Source: Prorocentrum cordatum (Eukaryota; Sar; Dinophyceae; Prorocentrales; Prorocentraceae). From it: DNA of 64,000 bases. The stretch is taken from the NCBI GenBank assembly GCA_963575745.1, contig CAUYUJ010018645.1, positions 134,929 through 198,928 of the forward strand, written 5' to 3'. This document shows, piece by piece, positions 32,101 through 43,700 of this stretch (the first letter of the stretch is position 1; every line of letters begins with the position of its first letter). Below the pieces are notes generated by a model. The model did no database searches, was not told the DNA's origin, and worked only from the letters and a program-made list of their open reading frames with translations. A program made the position numbers and the translations under genes.

Positions 32101-33607
32101 CCATGGTGGCCGCATCCATGCCCATGCCCTGCGCAGTCTGCACGGTACGAACTTTCTCTGGCAGCAACGGGATCTGGCACCTCGTAACCTTCACCTTCCG
32201 AAGCTTTCGCTCGCCCTCGTCTTCGTAGTGATGGTTCCACTCCCAGGACGCCCTGTGCGGCGCGATCTGCACAACCCCTTTTCCGAACCCAAAGTCCTTC
32301 TCGAGGCCATCAAACCTGACGAGGACACCGCGCGGCAAACATTTGCATCGATAATAACCGATCCGGTGGGCGTCGTGAAGCTTCTTTTCGCGCCAATCCG
32401 CGTCTGGCGTCTCGAACTCTCGCGGGTGGAACCTCACGTCCACGACTTCCCCCACGGCGTCCTGGACGATCTGGTGCTTCGCCGACAACTTCACGTTCAA
32501 CCGCACACGCATGCCGATGTACAGCGGGCACATGCCGATGAGGTGACCAGTGTTGTTCACGTTCGGCACCTGAAGCATGGCCTTGTGATGCTCCGCACCG
32601 AATGGCCTTGGAGGCAGGTCCACGGCCTGCACGTACAGCAGCATCTGCCCTCTATCCCTGGCCTCTCGCACGGCCCGATACTGCATCTGCCTGTGCACGG
32701 CCTCCCAGGCGATGCCCATCTCGAACCCGTCCTTGACATGGGGGTCCTGCAACCGCTTGTCGTTCTTACCAGGTCGGACCACCCACTTTTGCACCATCCT
32801 TTTCTGCTCGGCCGTAAACTTTTTGCCCTGCCTCATGGTCTTCAAGAAGCCGGGCATGAAAGGGCAGGGCGCGTGCGGAGTAACGAGACGGTCCTTGAAG
32901 CGGTGCGTCTCGTACAGAAACATCGCGTGGGTGGGCCCTTCCAGGAACATGGACTGCCCATTGCGGACGTGGGCCGGCGCCTCGGGCGACTCGGGTTGCA
33001 GCAAGGAAGACCTTCTGCCCTTGCCGCTCACCGGCCCCAACCGATAAAAATCCCCCAGGAACATGACAATCGGAACCTTCCCGAACGTGTGGCCCCGCGC
33101 CATGTACAGGTTCACATCGCAATTATACTGAGCCTCACGGGCTTTGCACATGCGAAATGATGCAGCGCCGAGAAGCTGGGGCGGCACCATGGACACCTCC
33201 TCCACGATGACGGCCTTGAGGTCGTTCATGCGGTCCACGATGTCATCGACCTTCTGTCTAGACAGCGTCCTGATGTCCATGGCCTGTTGGCCGCTCAGCC
33301 CGAAGCCGCTGTGGATCGTCTCCCCCCCGATGACGCGCGCAGCGCTGTTCGACGAGGCCACGGCGATCTCCGATCCCGCGCCGAACACCTCGTTGAGCAG
33401 ACGTCGCAGCAGTTTTACCACCTCCGTCTTCCCCGCCCCGCCCTCCCCGTGCAACAGGAGAGCCATCTGCTCCACCGGCTTAGGGCTTTTCCGCTGTCCA
33501 GATCTTGATGGTATGCCACGATGGCCTCCACCTGGCCCACGAGCAGGGCGACCACCGCCTTCTGCTCCTGATTGAACGTCACGGGGTTCTCCGCCCTGTT
33601 CGCCCAC
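29144..33607 (-). CDS. Pif1-type helicase fused to ubiquitin-specific protease (C19)
   Basis: 1,487 codons. The first about 40 residues are out-of-frame sequence overlapping the Rep ORF; real homology starts at [17 protein letters not shown]. Helicase: Walker [10 protein letters not shown] (54-62), motif [11 protein letters not shown] (133-141, EE where Pif1 proteins usually have DE), motif [13 protein letters not shown] (184-193), motif [11 protein letters not shown] (489-498), motif VI VMLSRVR (521-527). A Pro/Ala/Gly linker follows. USP: Cys box [16 protein letters not shown] (779-794, C787), QCDASEFF (870-877), His box [10 protein letters not shown] (1053-1062, H1055) and KFDDSAV (D1071/D1072), so the triad looks complete. 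One CAACTAC pair (919-925) recalls the USP zinc ribbon. After a low-complexity stretch, a Cys/His domain (1289-1330: CMARTWG, GGQCRS, LCGLHF) may bind metal. The helicase should unwind transposon DNA; the USP may remove ubiquitin from element or host proteins. Confidence 0.85.
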   Translation of the reverse strand: MGEQGGEPRDVQSGAEGGGRPARGPGGGHRGIPSRSGQRKSPKPVEQMALLLHGEGGAGKTEVVKLLRRLLNEVFGAGSEIAVASSNSAARVIGGETIHSGFGLSGQQAMDIRTLSRQKVDDIVDRMNDLKAVIVEEVSMVPPQLLGAASFRMCKAREAQYNCDVNLYMARGHTFGKVPIVMFLGDFYRLGPVSGKGRRSSLLQPESPEAPAHVRNGQSMFLEGPTHAMFLYETHRFKDRLVTPHAPCPFMPGFLKTMRQGKKFTAEQKRMVQKWVVRPGKNDKRLQDPHVKDGFEMGIAWEAVHRQMQYRAVREARDRGQMLLYVQAVDLPPRPFGAEHHKAMLQVPNVNNTGHLIGMCPLYIGMRVRLNVKLSAKHQIVQDAVGEVVDVRFHPREFETPDADWREKKLHDAHRIGYYRCKCLPRGVLVRFDGLEKDFGFGKGVVQIAPHRASWEWNHHYEDEGERKLRKVKVTRCQIPLLPEKVRTVQTAQGMGMDAATMVLQKPMNMGADDWWLHLYVMLSRVRVAHRVLVYKLPPWDILERGPPQYVRDGVQRFEKKMLESFEIAKQKAQECGWDVGDGPAARRAPESSSAPAPPVVPRASPLGPSRAAGTSAGVGEADDDDDEAAGSVPSDGEAAPAASVHTPLPSHGLRPGQALTVPPAYIAPDAGLAGRGRGRGRGGDATGTGDAAAASSTGSAVSRGRRRAGGGRGAGRGTVVPRDLWGDMFRTAATVGDGAEPPELRPLDRDLCMAAYGVSQEEVTRELQWHCGRGSGVGIANLGNTCFVSAVAQVLLRLAPFRRLLYVHDQRCPLGAASCAACALGAQATALSVQGGGVDTDAPLAAAARAGLFGEREFTEFDQQGRPKQCDASEFFLAALHAVTETEHPVCTARGAHGQRSVLQQHVCGIAFRQRRRCAACTACSDKGEIRTFLKVVPSELLGPDHGGPCDLEDLIRLGFRHVGEPGPGCPAHAHLDDAQRAAAGVCQGIRVYTGNRWERSPPVLFVIVERVIGQWYDRRPVRFPQFLRPLDSQCEYDFSGVVVHQGESATSGHNYAYASVGVNEYAKFDDSAVQLQTWAQIAGNHQVHIGAYVFAYVRRAGPRGGGGGRAAAGSAGGASGSAGAGPSGAPPAPPTAPLGHAGGRAAGSAGSGSGGGGAASSAAAAPSAPPSAPAGQQASGGEPPGKRRRAGGGDPGAGDGDPSASGQPQPPSRRGKKRGLSPPAPGRAGDEDDDAGRAAGVPSADPVPAVVQPGAGASLAGDEWRRFTPENIDPAKCMARTWGNGAGGQCRSAQKQGCGDLCGLHFKQQHKDGWHGRVDGPIPEGKLKVFKEKNAGKAPRAAPAAEAGAVPGSDGVAARAPTGGGEGAGGASATNAASEPSSGGERGGRGGRATAREIAAAAAEERARQEDPEERRTRMGIAEHNKRQELLGQVAGAFRLRQEDMPVGIGRWTEEKLRQTLRRLRPERGDVVSEPTIVALSEEAL

Positions 33608-36600
33608 TCGTCAAACAGCCTCTCCGCGATGTCGCGCGCCCGCGGCGGCCGCTTCTCGTCGCCGGCAACCGCGGGCGCCGGCGGCCGACCAGGCACGAGC
33701 ACGGCAGGCGCCGAACCCGCGAGGCCGCTCCGCCCGTCGCCATCCCCAGGCAAGCCCTCTGCTCCCTTTTTCCTGTATCGGAACGCCTCCTTCTGCTGTG
33801 CTTTGCCCTCCTCGAACTGGGAGTCGTCCAAGTCGAGACCGCGGAAGCCGGTCTGCATTCCAGCACTCGCGACAGCAGGCTGCGGCTTATGGTCTTTCGC
33901 ATAGCCGTCAAGGAAGATATTCTCATAGACCAAGCTTTGTGACGACCCACGAATAAGCTCCAACTGGGCCACCGCGGGCACCTCGCTATCCTTCAAGGCG
34001 CGCGCGGGCATCTGTCGGTGCGCCGCCCACGCTTCGTCCGCCTCGCCCTCGTCCACCTCCTGAACAAAACCGTCCAGCGCTCCGCCGCTGGCGCCCGCCC
34101 CCTCCTCGTCTGCCTCCCCGGCAGGCCGATTCCCCACTGCCTCCAGCTCAGCAGACTGCTCGAAGTCCTTGGCCTCCGGACGGACTTTGGTTCGCGGCCG
34201 CTCCTTCGCCTCCGCCTCCACGTCGAGGTTCGTCGCGACCTGGACGGTCCAGCGTGCCATGAACTCGGCGGCGCTGGGGCGCTGTACAAAATGGCCCGGG
34301 CCATCCTCTGAGCCCCGGTTCAAATCGATGTCCTCGATCGTGAACCACTTTCCAGCTCGCCGCTCGCACTCCTCGCACTGCCTGGACAACGCCAACTGAT
34401 TGGCCCACCACTCCTCCCAGGCAGGCTTATGCTTCCCAGACGCGTCGACACCGGCCCTGTAGGGCGCCCAGGCCGCAGACCCCTTCTCAGCAGGCTGCAA
34501 CGGACGAAAGATCACAGACTTGAACAGCGCGTTCACCTCTGCCTCCTTCTCCTTCGAAGGCATCGTGAAGCCGAAGAACTTGGGCACCCTGAACGGCGCG
34601 CCGACGCGGAGCCTCTGCACTCGGAAGGCGGCAGTTGGGTGCGTGTCCGCGAACGCGTACGTCTCGAAGTCCTGCGGGTCGAAGTGGAGCGGGTTGGCCT
34701 GCGCCGTGTACACGTACATGGCGTAATGGTACATGCCCATGGACTTCAGGGGCTCCCTGTCGCCGCGATGCAGCCAGTCCATCTTCATGTCGTGGTCCAG
34801 CCGCGCCTTGTATGCCACCGCCTGCTGCTGCTCCTGCTCGGGCTTCCCCTCCCCAGCAGTACCGGCGGCCGCGCCCTCCCCGACAACGCCGTCGACGACC
34901 TCGGCGTGCAGCGCTGCGCGCCCGTCGCCCAGCGCATCCATGATACCGCCCCCCCCCTCGCCGTCCTCTTCTCCCGCGGCCGGCTGGTCCACCTCGATGT
35001 GGTCTGCGCGCGGGTCGGTCCAGAAGTCGTCCATTTTCTGATGAACGGCGGAGCTTGCCTGGAACGCCAGCGCCACGATCCCCTTGCAATACAGAGTCCA
35101 GGTGTCATGAGAGCAATAGCACTCGTGGCCATACTGCATCTGAAACATTATCTCGGGCAGCTTCGTCAGGAGCGACCGGTGCGAGCTGGTCGTGAGCTTG
35201 ATGACAGTTCGCCTGGCAGAGTCGGGCACTCCGCCCCACCCGCTGCGACGAGCGGCAGCAGCGGCCCGGGCCCCATCGACGTCCTCCTCGCCCTCCGCCT
35301 CCGCCGCCTCATCCGCCTCCCGTTCGGCCTTCTGCTGGAGTCGAAGCCACTCCAACCCAGTGCTCTGCGCGTGCAGCACTCCGAGGTCCCCCGCGATCGG
35401 CCCCGCCTTGGTCGTGTAGTCCGTCTGGTAGTGGGCCATATTGATGGCATCCATGAAAACGGCCTCCAGCGAGTGCAGCACGTGCTCTTGCAGGCTGCCG
35501 GGCGGACCGCTGCCGCTCGCGCCAGCAGCTGCGGCGGCGGCTGGCGACGAGGGCGCGCTCGATGCAGGCCTGCCAGACGCCGCCGCGTTCGACGCGGCGC
35601 GGCCTGGCGCCCGCGACTTCGGCTCTCTCTGGACGGCTGCCTCCGACAACTCGCGCTCCGCGCGCCGGTCGCTGTAGTAGCCCAGGCCCTGCTCCCCCTT
35701 CTTGAACACGAACCCGGGCCGGCTGCCTTCGTAACACGCAGCCGCGCAGAACCTCGCGGTGTCCTCGCCATGTGGCTCTGCTAGCCCGACTGCCTGCTCG
35801 ACGCCGCGCTGCTCCGGCGTCGGCGGAGGCGGCGGACGCAGGTCATACGCATCGGCCAGATCGCACTCGCACGGATCTTCATCGCCCCCACCCATGTCCC
35901 AGATCTCCGCGTCGGGATCGTCCATCGTGGTCGGCGCCCCGCCGAGCAAGCCTCCTCCCCTGGGCAGGCCGAGGCGGCGGGCCACGGGCAGGCGCCCCCC
36001 CCCCGCCGCAGCCGCGCGCGCCGCCCTCTGGCCCGCCCCGCCCCCGCCCTGCGTTGCAGCCGACACCCCCGAACCCGTGGAACCTCCGCTCTGCCCGGTG
36101 CCCTCGTCGCCACCGGCGCCGCCAGTCTCGACGCCAGCCAGCGCTTCCGACGCGTCGGCGACCAGCTCGGCGAACGCAACCAGCTCCGGAGGCGGCGGCA
36201 CGACCGGGTCGCCGTCGCGCGAACCCCCGACGCTGGCGTCGCCAGGCAGGTCGAGCACCACGCGGTCCAGACACTGGACGTCCAGGTTGCTCCGCAGACA
36301 CACCTGGCCCACAGGGTTCGTGCTCCCATGGCACGGGTGGTACCGCACCACGTCGACGCGACCAGCTCTGCCGTACCGGTTGCAGCGGTGAGGCCACGGG
36401 CCGTACGTGCACTGTTCGTCGAGGACCAGGCGTTCGCCCGGCGGGTTCCGCTGGTCCTCCTGCGGTGGGCCGTACTCGATCCGCGCCCCATCGGGCAAGA
36501 CCAAGTCCTTTCCTTTGCGCAAGCGCCGCCAGACGAAGGAGGCGGCCGGAAGCTCCCTGGACGGGTGGCTGTAGACCGCAGTCTCGTACTCGTGGTAGAA

Positions 36601-37719
36601 GCCGAGCCGGCACACCTTGCAGTGCTGAGGCACGTCGTCATTCGTCTTGTGCCTCCAGCAAGTGGGACCGCACCTGTGAAGGTGGCTCCGGATGATACAC
36701 TTGCGTGCGTCCCGCGCGAAGCAGCGCGCCCAGGTGTGCGCCTCCTCCCTCGAGCCCTCCGCAAAGTGCATCGCCGCGGTGCCGTCCGCGCGCACGCGGT
36801 ACGCAGGCTTGCGGCGGTACTGCGGCTGCAGCGTCGCGTGCACACCCGTGAGAGGCTCGCCAAATACCGCTGGGCACTGTGCCCGCTGCTCATGGGGATC
36901 GGGCTCTGGATCTGCCAGCGGCGCAAACGGGCGCTGCCGGAGCGGACCCTCTATTGCGGGCTGTTGCTGCTGCAGCGTCGCCCGCTCCTCCACGAGATCG
37001 ACGTTCATCATGGCCGCAACCTGATTCCGCAGCTCTTCTGTGGACAATTTGTTGTCAGCACGGACGGAGCGACGGCCCTCTTCGTACGCCGTCTTGCAAA
37101 ACTTCCCGAGCTGACGACGCGAGGCGCCAGCGATGGTATTGTGCTTCAATTGGAGGTCGCTCTCCTCTCGCTTCCCGTCCGCGAACGCGAGTCGTCGATC
37201 CCGCGGGCCGAGCGGAAGCGGCGGCAGCCGGTCCGGCCCGTCCAAGCCCAGCTGCCGGCCCACCTCCTCCGCCGCGTCGAACTGCACGCTGCCGACCGTG
37301 GCGAGCACGGCCTCCCTCCACTTCCTCAAACGCTCCTCGAGGCCTTCGACGTCCCCCGCGCGCAGCCTCGCGAGGAACGCGCCAGTCATCGGGTGCAGGC
37401 GCCACAGGTGGATGCGCGGATGGATGCCGCCGCGCCCCTGCGACTCCACGGGTCCGAAGAACGCGCGGACGAGCCCGAACGCTCCACACGCCCCCGTGGC
37501 GGCCTCGCCGTCGGAGACGCCCGTGGCCCCGCGCTGCGGCGTGACGCCGACGACATGCTCCAGGAACAGTTCCAGCATGAGGTTCGTGACCATGGCCTGC
37601 GACACCGGGTCAGCGGCCACCCGCCGCAGCATGTCCCGCGTCGAAGGCCTTTCGAGAGCAGTCTCCTCCAGCAGCCGGCATTGCTGCACGGAGGCGCCCT
37701 CGTACATCAGGGACACCAT
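33415..37719 (-). CDS. Helitron Rep-like protein (HUH/Y2 region)
   Basis: 1,434 codons. Residues 37-110 match the Helitron N-terminal Rep region: DPVSQAMVTNLMLELF, GAFGLVRAFFGPVESQGRGG, then HPRIHLW (100-106). The HUH pattern H-x-H is H-P-R here; the Arg codon CGC is one transition from CAC. Residues 345-374 hold a metal-site block (SHLHRCGPTCWRH, HCKVCRLGF) of the kind seen in Helitron-like helicases, and 459-489 contains RYHPCHGSTNP and LDVQCLDRV. AHYQTDYTTK (762-771) gives two tyrosines three residues apart (Y764, Y768), as in the Rep nick site. GHECYCSHDTWTLYC (864-878) follows, then NALFKSVIFRPLQ. The end, [20 protein letters not shown], is the start of the Pif1 domain that continues in the next ORF. 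Linkers are unusually long and rich in Ala, Gly and Pro. Confidence 0.8.
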   Translation of the reverse strand: MVSLMYEGASVQQCRLLEETALERPSTRDMLRRVAADPVSQAMVTNLMLELFLEHVVGVTPQRGATGVSDGEAATGACGAFGLVRAFFGPVESQGRGGIHPRIHLWRLHPMTGAFLARLRAGDVEGLEERLRKWREAVLATVGSVQFDAAEEVGRQLGLDGPDRLPPLPLGPRDRRLAFADGKREESDLQLKHNTIAGASRRQLGKFCKTAYEEGRRSVRADNKLSTEELRNQVAAMMNVDLVEERATLQQQQPAIEGPLRQRPFAPLADPEPDPHEQRAQCPAVFGEPLTGVHATLQPQYRRKPAYRVRADGTAAMHFAEGSREEAHTWARCFARDARKCIIRSHLHRCGPTCWRHKTNDDVPQHCKVCRLGFYHEYETAVYSHPSRELPAASFVWRRLRKGKDLVLPDGARIEYGPPQEDQRNPPGERLVLDEQCTYGPWPHRCNRYGRAGRVDVVRYHPCHGSTNPVGQVCLRSNLDVQCLDRVVLDLPGDASVGGSRDGDPVVPPPPELVAFAELVADASEALAGVETGGAGGDEGTGQSGGSTGSGVSAATQGGGGAGQRAARAAAAGGGRLPVARRLGLPRGGGLLGGAPTTMDDPDAEIWDMGGGDEDPCECDLADAYDLRPPPPPTPEQRGVEQAVGLAEPHGEDTARFCAAACYEGSRPGFVFKKGEQGLGYYSDRRAERELSEAAVQREPKSRAPGRAASNAAASGRPASSAPSSPAAAAAAGASGSGPPGSLQEHVLHSLEAVFMDAINMAHYQTDYTTKAGPIAGDLGVLHAQSTGLEWLRLQQKAEREADEAAEAEGEEDVDGARAAAAARRSGWGGVPDSARRTVIKLTTSSHRSLLTKLPEIMFQMQYGHECYCSHDTWTLYCKGIVALAFQASSAVHQKMDDFWTDPRADHIEVDQPAAGEEDGEGGGGIMDALGDGRAALHAEVVDGVVGEGAAAGTAGEGKPEQEQQQAVAYKARLDHDMKMDWLHRGDREPLKSMGMYHYAMYVYTAQANPLHFDPQDFETYAFADTHPTAAFRVQRLRVGAPFRVPKFFGFTMPSKEKEAEVNALFKSVIFRPLQPAEKGSAAWAPYRAGVDASGKHKPAWEEWWANQLALSRQCEECERRAGKWFTIEDIDLNRGSEDGPGHFVQRPSAAEFMARWTVQVATNLDVEAEAKERPRTKVRPEAKDFEQSAELEAVGNRPAGEADEEGAGASGGALDGFVQEVDEGEADEAWAAHRQMPARALKDSEVPAVAQLELIRGSSQSLVYENIFLDGYAKDHKPQPAVASAGMQTGFRGLDLDDSQFEEGKAQQKEAFRYRKKGAEGLPGDGDGRSGLAGSAPAVLVPGRPPAPAVAGDEKRPPRARDIAERLFDEWANRAENPVTFNQEQKAVVALLVGQVEAIVAYHQDLDSGKALSRWSRWLSCCTGRAGRGRRRW

Positions 37720-40700
37720 CAGGTTCCGAGTGTAGCGATGTTCGGCGTCGTGAACACCAGGGGCGGACCGAAGAGCCGGGTGTAGCTGGTACTGATGTGC
37801 CGCAGCGTGGTCCGGTGCGCGTCGGAGCCGACAACATCACGGTTGCTGAGCAGCATGCTGCGCAGCGCGCTCTTGACGTTCCGGGGCACGCCCTCGTGGC
37901 CCAGGGCCTCCTTGATGCCCGCCCCCCTGCCGAGCACGGCCACGACCTGCGCCAGCTCCTCTGGCGTCAGTGCGGCGAGGTCCGCGATGTACTCCCCCAG
38001 GCGCTGCTTGCGCACGAATAACCTGGCCGACTGAATGATAGCCTTCCTGCGCCAGAGGCAATACTGGGCCGTGAGCAGGTCAGCGTGGCGACGCCAGCGC
38101 GGCACGGGCGAGTCAGACGCGGCGGGCGCCCACGCGGCGTCGGGCGCGGGCGCCCGCGCAGCGTCGGGTGCCGAGACGTCGTCGGCGACCTCGTACTCGA
38201 GCTCCTCGCGAGCCATGAGGCACCTGCACCACTCCTCGTACGTCAACTTCGCCTCCCTCTCGAGTCCGAAGACGCCGTCGCCGCACGGAAACGCGACGGG
38301 GTCGAAAGCACTCCAGAAGCCGGGGGAGAACATGCTGACAGGCTCGGTTCCAGTGGGCACGACGACCCGGACCGCACGCCTCGCCCCCCCGCCCTCAGCG
38401 CCCCCGTCCGGCGCGCCGCCGCCGCCGCCGCCACCGGCCGCGCTCTTCCCGGCAACTCCCGGAGGAGGCCGCGTGGCCTGAATCTTCTGCTCCGTCTGCT
38501 CCAGCTTCTTCGTGAGTGCCTCCTTCTTGCAGTTGGTGAGCAACTTCGCAGCCTTGTGGGCCTCTTTCGCAGCCTCCGCCAAGCGCCGGTCGGAATCTCG
38601 GTCCTGGAAATTCTCCATGCCGTCGCACTGCCGCGTTAGTGCCTCCGCACGCTGCTTCTCGCGCACAATCACCTCCGCCCTCTGGAGGCTGAGGTGCACG
38701 TTCTGCCACTGCTTGTCCAGATCGGCCAGCATGTCGGAGTCCGCGACTGCGGCGCAGTACTCGCCCTCTTCGACACCCTCGCCGCCCCCTCCCTCACCAG
38801 CCTTGCCCTCGTCGCCCTCTGAGTCCTCCCCGCCAGCGCCCGCAGCGTCCTCACCGGTGGGGTCCCCGCCCCAGCCCCCTGCCCCGCCCCCGCCGTCAGC
38901 CGCCGCGTTCGCTTCGCCCTCCGCGCTCGCAGCGCCTGCACTCGTCCGCTTCGGCGGGGCCGAGCCCGCGCCGGGCTGCACGGCATCGGCCGGGCCCTCC
39001 TGGCGAGCGTCGCCGCCCTTACCCCCCACGGCCACGCACGCCGCGAGACAGCGAGGCAGGCCCAGGAGCGAGGAGCCGTCGCCATCGCCGTCGCCCCCGG
39101 GGTCCGCAAAGTTTCGCGCGGCCTCTTCGTCCCACCGCACCGCGGCGCACTGCTCGTTCGTGTCGCGGAGGTACTCGTAAGCGCGCCTGAAATCGGCGAG
39201 GGGCACGCCGAGCTCCTCCAATAGCGCCTTCTGCAGGCTGGCGGGGTCGGACCCCGCGAAGACAATCTGCACGAACTCGACGAGGTCGCTCTCCCGCGGC
39301 GGCAGCGACAGCACCTGCCGAGCGCCGTCCGCCTGCGGGAACGCCACGAAGTTCCCCACGTACGCCTTGATCTTCTGGTCGATTGGAGCCCGTTGAACCG
39401 CCGCACGATGCCCCGCGCGATGGGCAGCAGAAGCTTCGCGCCCAGCGTGAGATTCCGCAGCGGCAGTGGCAGCCGCCCGATCCAGAGGTCGTTGGCCAGC
39501 GCGCAGGTCGGCATCGTGGGCAACCTCTTGGTGAGCGCGCCTTGACACCCTGCACAGATGGGCACCTTCTGCTTCGCGTCGGCCACGAGCACTCCGTGGG
39601 TCGCGCACTGCGGACGCCTCCAGCTCCTCGAGGGGGATGCCGCCCGGGCGCTCGACGCCGTCGGGGCCCTCGCGCACGAAGCGCCACCGGGCGTGGTACC
39701 GTGCCGGGTCCAGCAGCGCGTGGGCGCGCTGCCGCTGCGTCAGGCGCATGGCCTGAGCCTGCGCGCCTGCGGCCTCGGATGCCTCCCCCCTCGCCGCCTC
39801 GAGCTCGGCGCGCGCGGGCCGCTTCGGCACCTCGTCGCAGAGCAGCGAACGCTCCCCGGCGCCGTCTGGCTGCTGCCAGAAGTGCACGCGCTGCAGCTCG
39901 TCCGCCCAGTGGAGACGAGCGCAGACGCAGCAGGCGACCCTCGAGCGCACGGCGCGGCGACTCTGCCCAGGCTCGGGCCCCTCGGCGTCCGACGCCGCCG
40001 GAGCAGCGCCCAGCGCGTCCAAGTCCACGGGCGGCATGTCCACGCCCGCGGGCGGCACGGCCCCGTCCGCGCCTGGCGGCTTCCACCAGGCGCGCGGCGC
40101 GTCCGGCGCGGCAGCGGCGGCGGCGGCGCCCCCCGAGACGTCGGCGGGCGCTGCGCAGGCCGGCCAGTCGTGAGACCCCGTGACGAGGTGCTCAGAGAAG
40201 GCCTCCACGCACTGCCGCCACTCCTGGGGCCTCACGGGCCGCACGTCTCCGTCCTTCTCCGGCCACTGCTCGGCCAGGTAGAACAGGCGCTTCCTGTACT
40301 CCGGCCACCCGTGGTGCTTTTTTTGCACGTGCGTCATGAAGCCGGCATGCGTGGCGAAGTTCTGGTCGCAAAGGCGGCATGGGAACGGCGGGAGAGCCTC
40401 CGGGGCCTCTTTGAACGCCCGCAGAGAGTGGCGCTCGTCACGCGGCAGAGGCACATACTTCGGCTGGAGCCTGGGCACGCGCGCCTTGCGAGCGGCAGCG
40501 ATGGCCGGGGTAGGCACGGGCGGGGCGCCGCCGGCCTGCGTCTCGCGCAACCGCGCCTCCTTCACGGCCAAGCCGTACCGTTCCGGACACTCGCGCGTCA
40601 GGGAGCTGTGGCGCTTGTCCGGGTCGGGTCGCTGCTCGGGACTGCCGTGGCTCCCACAGAACACTCCCTGACCCTTGCACGGGTTCCTGCTGCACTGCCA

Positions 40701-43700
40701 GAGAACGCATCCGCCCATGTACGGGCGCCAGACGCGCGCGACGCACCTGCCCGCGGCGAGCGGCGCAAGGTCCAGGAGCCAGGCCGGCAAGGTGCCCTCC
40801 TCGCTCACGTGAGGGTCATCCAGAGCCACGTTCACCTCCACGTCCCCTGCCCTCACTGTCTTCCCTGCGAGGCGCTCCTCCTCTTCCTTCCGCAGCCGCT
40901 CCTGCTGCAACCGCTCCTGGTCCCTTCTCGCCGTCCCGCGAGTCCGCGGCCCTGGCCCCTCGGGAGCTGGCCTCTTGGGTCCGCCGCCGAGCAGCCGACC
41001 CGCACCCCCGCCCGCGCCCCCCTCGCCGTCGCCGCCCGCGCCACCGTCGCCCGGCCCCTGCGCACCAGAGCCCGACCCCGACGCTGGTCCACCGCCCGCA
41101 CCGCTGCCCGAAGAGGACCCGCCGCCGCCGCCGCCGCCGCCGCCCCCGGAAGAGTCGTCGCCGCCGGCCCCTCCTCCCACCACCTCATCCCCGCACCCCG
41201 CCAGCCGCAGCCATTCGCGGCATGTCCGGTCCAACCAGATGCGCACGAATTCCTGCGAATACTTCTTCGCCACCCTTGCAACACCCCGCGCGAGTTTCGC
41301 TTCCTTGAAATCGGGCTGCCCGCGCCGATCGGCGAACGCGTCCGGCCAAACACCGCCGTGACGGGCACGGAACTGGTTGAGGGCAATCAGAAGGCCCTTG
41401 TCCGTCTCTGCAGCCGCGGCGCCCTTCTCCACCGCGGCGAGCAACGCGGGATCCCTCTCGACTGCGGCGAGCAGGCGCCGCTGGTCCAGGTCCCAGTGCC
41501 CCGCGGCGAGGTTCCACGTGAAGCCCACGCCCGCCCGCACCTGGCGCACGAAAGTCGCCACCTGCCGCGCCGCCTGAGGCTTCAGCTTGAGGAGCTGCTG
41601 CCACACGGGCCACTCGGGGATCGCCTGCGGCTTCAGGTCCGCCAAATACACGGGCGGGACAGCACAGGAGATCTGCCGCGCGCACTCGGCGGCCTCCACC
41701 CTGTACATGATGTCGCGGTCGCCCTCGAGCTGCTGCAAGCGCGCGGCCAGGGCGCCACCCATGCGAGCGACGCCGCCGCGCGCGCGGCACCAGGCCCGCA
41801 ACAGCCAGAGCTCCGCGGACACGTCGCCCGGCTCGCCCGTATAGTAGCCGCGCCGCCCCTGGGGGAACACGTCGGCGGCGAAGCCCGACTCCACGGCCTC
41901 AGAGAAGAACGCGCCGCCATGGCCAGCCCACGATTTCGGGATGCCGAAGACGCGCGGCCACGGCGACAGCCTGCTCCCGTCGGGCCCCGCGCGCTGGTAC
42001 CAGGGCTCCAGGGCGCGTCGCTGGTCGAGCTGCACGCTCGCTTCGCAAGTGTCCTGGCGGAAGCACTCGTCCTCCAGCAGGAGGCGACGGAACACAGCGA
42101 ATCCGTTCTCCCCCCTCGCCGCGCACTGGGCCGCCCGCGCGCGCTTCCTGGCGCGGGCGCGCTCCGCCTCCACCGCCTCGCGCTTCACCGCCTGGCTAGG
42201 CAGCTTCTTCGGCGCGAAATGCAACCTCTTACACCAACCATCAACCTCTCCGTCGGTCAGCTCCCGCGCGCCCTCGAAATCCTGCCGGCACTTGTAGCAC
42301 AGGAAATCGGAGGCCAGGCGCAGGAGCACGCTGCCGTGCACCGGGGCGCCAGCAGCGCCGTCCCGCCGCGCCTGCTCTGCGTGCCGCGCCTGCCGCGTCG
42401 CCTCGCGCACCTCACCCGGCCTCCAGACCTCTCCATCGGCGGCGTCCAGCGACGGCAGCAGCGGCGCGCGGACCGGCCCGGGCTTACCGTCGTCGCGGAG
42501 CGGCGCGCGCCAGCGCAGCGGCTCGGGGCGGCAGCAGACCCAGACCTCGCGCTCCACGCCCTCCTGCTCGAGCCGTTGGAGCAGGCGCTGCCACTGCTCC
42601 CAAGGCTCCCGCACGTCCGACTTGGGCACGGGCGTGCGGCGCAGCAGCTCGGGGTCGGCCTGGCGCAGGCGCCGGATCGCCTGCGACCGCGCCACGTTGT
42701 CCTGCGCCGTGGCCGCGTCGAGCCCCAGGGCGACGTCCCGCAGCCGCTCCAGCTCCGCCACCTGCCGCTGCAGCTCCGCGTCCGGGGCCTCCCCCGCGAA
42801 GAACCTGGGCGCGACGGGCACCGACGACAGCATGCAGGTCGCCAGCACGTACCGCACGAAATCCTTGTGCTCCTCGCCGATGCCCGTGGGCAGCTCCTCC
42901 TCGTCCGCCATGCCCTGCGGCTCTTCCCCCGCGTCCGCCATCGCTGCGTCTCCCTCCTCCTGCTCCCTCCGCTCCTCGTCGCCCCTCTCCTGCTCCTGCT
43001 CTTCCTGCTCCTGCCCTTGCTCTTCCTGCTCCTCTTTCTCCTGCTCCTGTTCTTCCTCCTCCTCATCCTCCTCCCCGATCGCCTCGCGGCGCGGCTCTTC
43101 GGCCGCCGGGGCAGCCATGGCTTCGCGGACCCGCCTGTCTTTGGCCAGGGCAGCGAAGACGTCGAGCCCGAGCGGGGCGCCCTGCAGCGCGTCCACGCAC
43201 GACAACAGGGCGCCCACGAGCGCGGACTTCACCCGCCGAGCGAGCGCCCTGTCTGCCCTCTGGAACCTAGCGAACATATCCGGCGTGACCTCCGCGCGCC
43301 GCTCCTCCGCGAGGCAGTCAGCCGGGTCCTCCTCCCCCTCCTGCTCCTCCTCCTCCTCGCAGGCCTCCTCCTCCTCCGCCGCGCGCTGCAGCAGCTCCTG
43401 CCGCCGCGCCTCGAGCGCCCGCGCCTCCGCCCCCCTACGCTCGGCATCGCGGCGCGCGGCGGCCGCCTGCGCGTACTTCTGCCGCAGCGCGTCGAAGGTG
43501 TCGGTCGCGTTAAACGACGCCTCGCGGCCCCCACGCTCGCGATTCGCGATGAACTTGGCCAGCTTGCGCTCCTCGTCATCCTCGGCCCTCTCCACGGGCA
43601 TCCTCTGGTTCTTCTCGCACCACGCCTCGAGCGCCTGGGCCTGGATGAGATCCGCGTCCAGCGCCGCCTCCAGCTGCGCGCGCCAGCCCTCGTCCAGGCC

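Noticed and set aside
33480-33500. Programmed -1 frameshift site between Rep and helicase
   Set aside because: No X XXY YYZ heptamer fits the zero frame. A missing A in the A-run is simpler, though copies should be checked.
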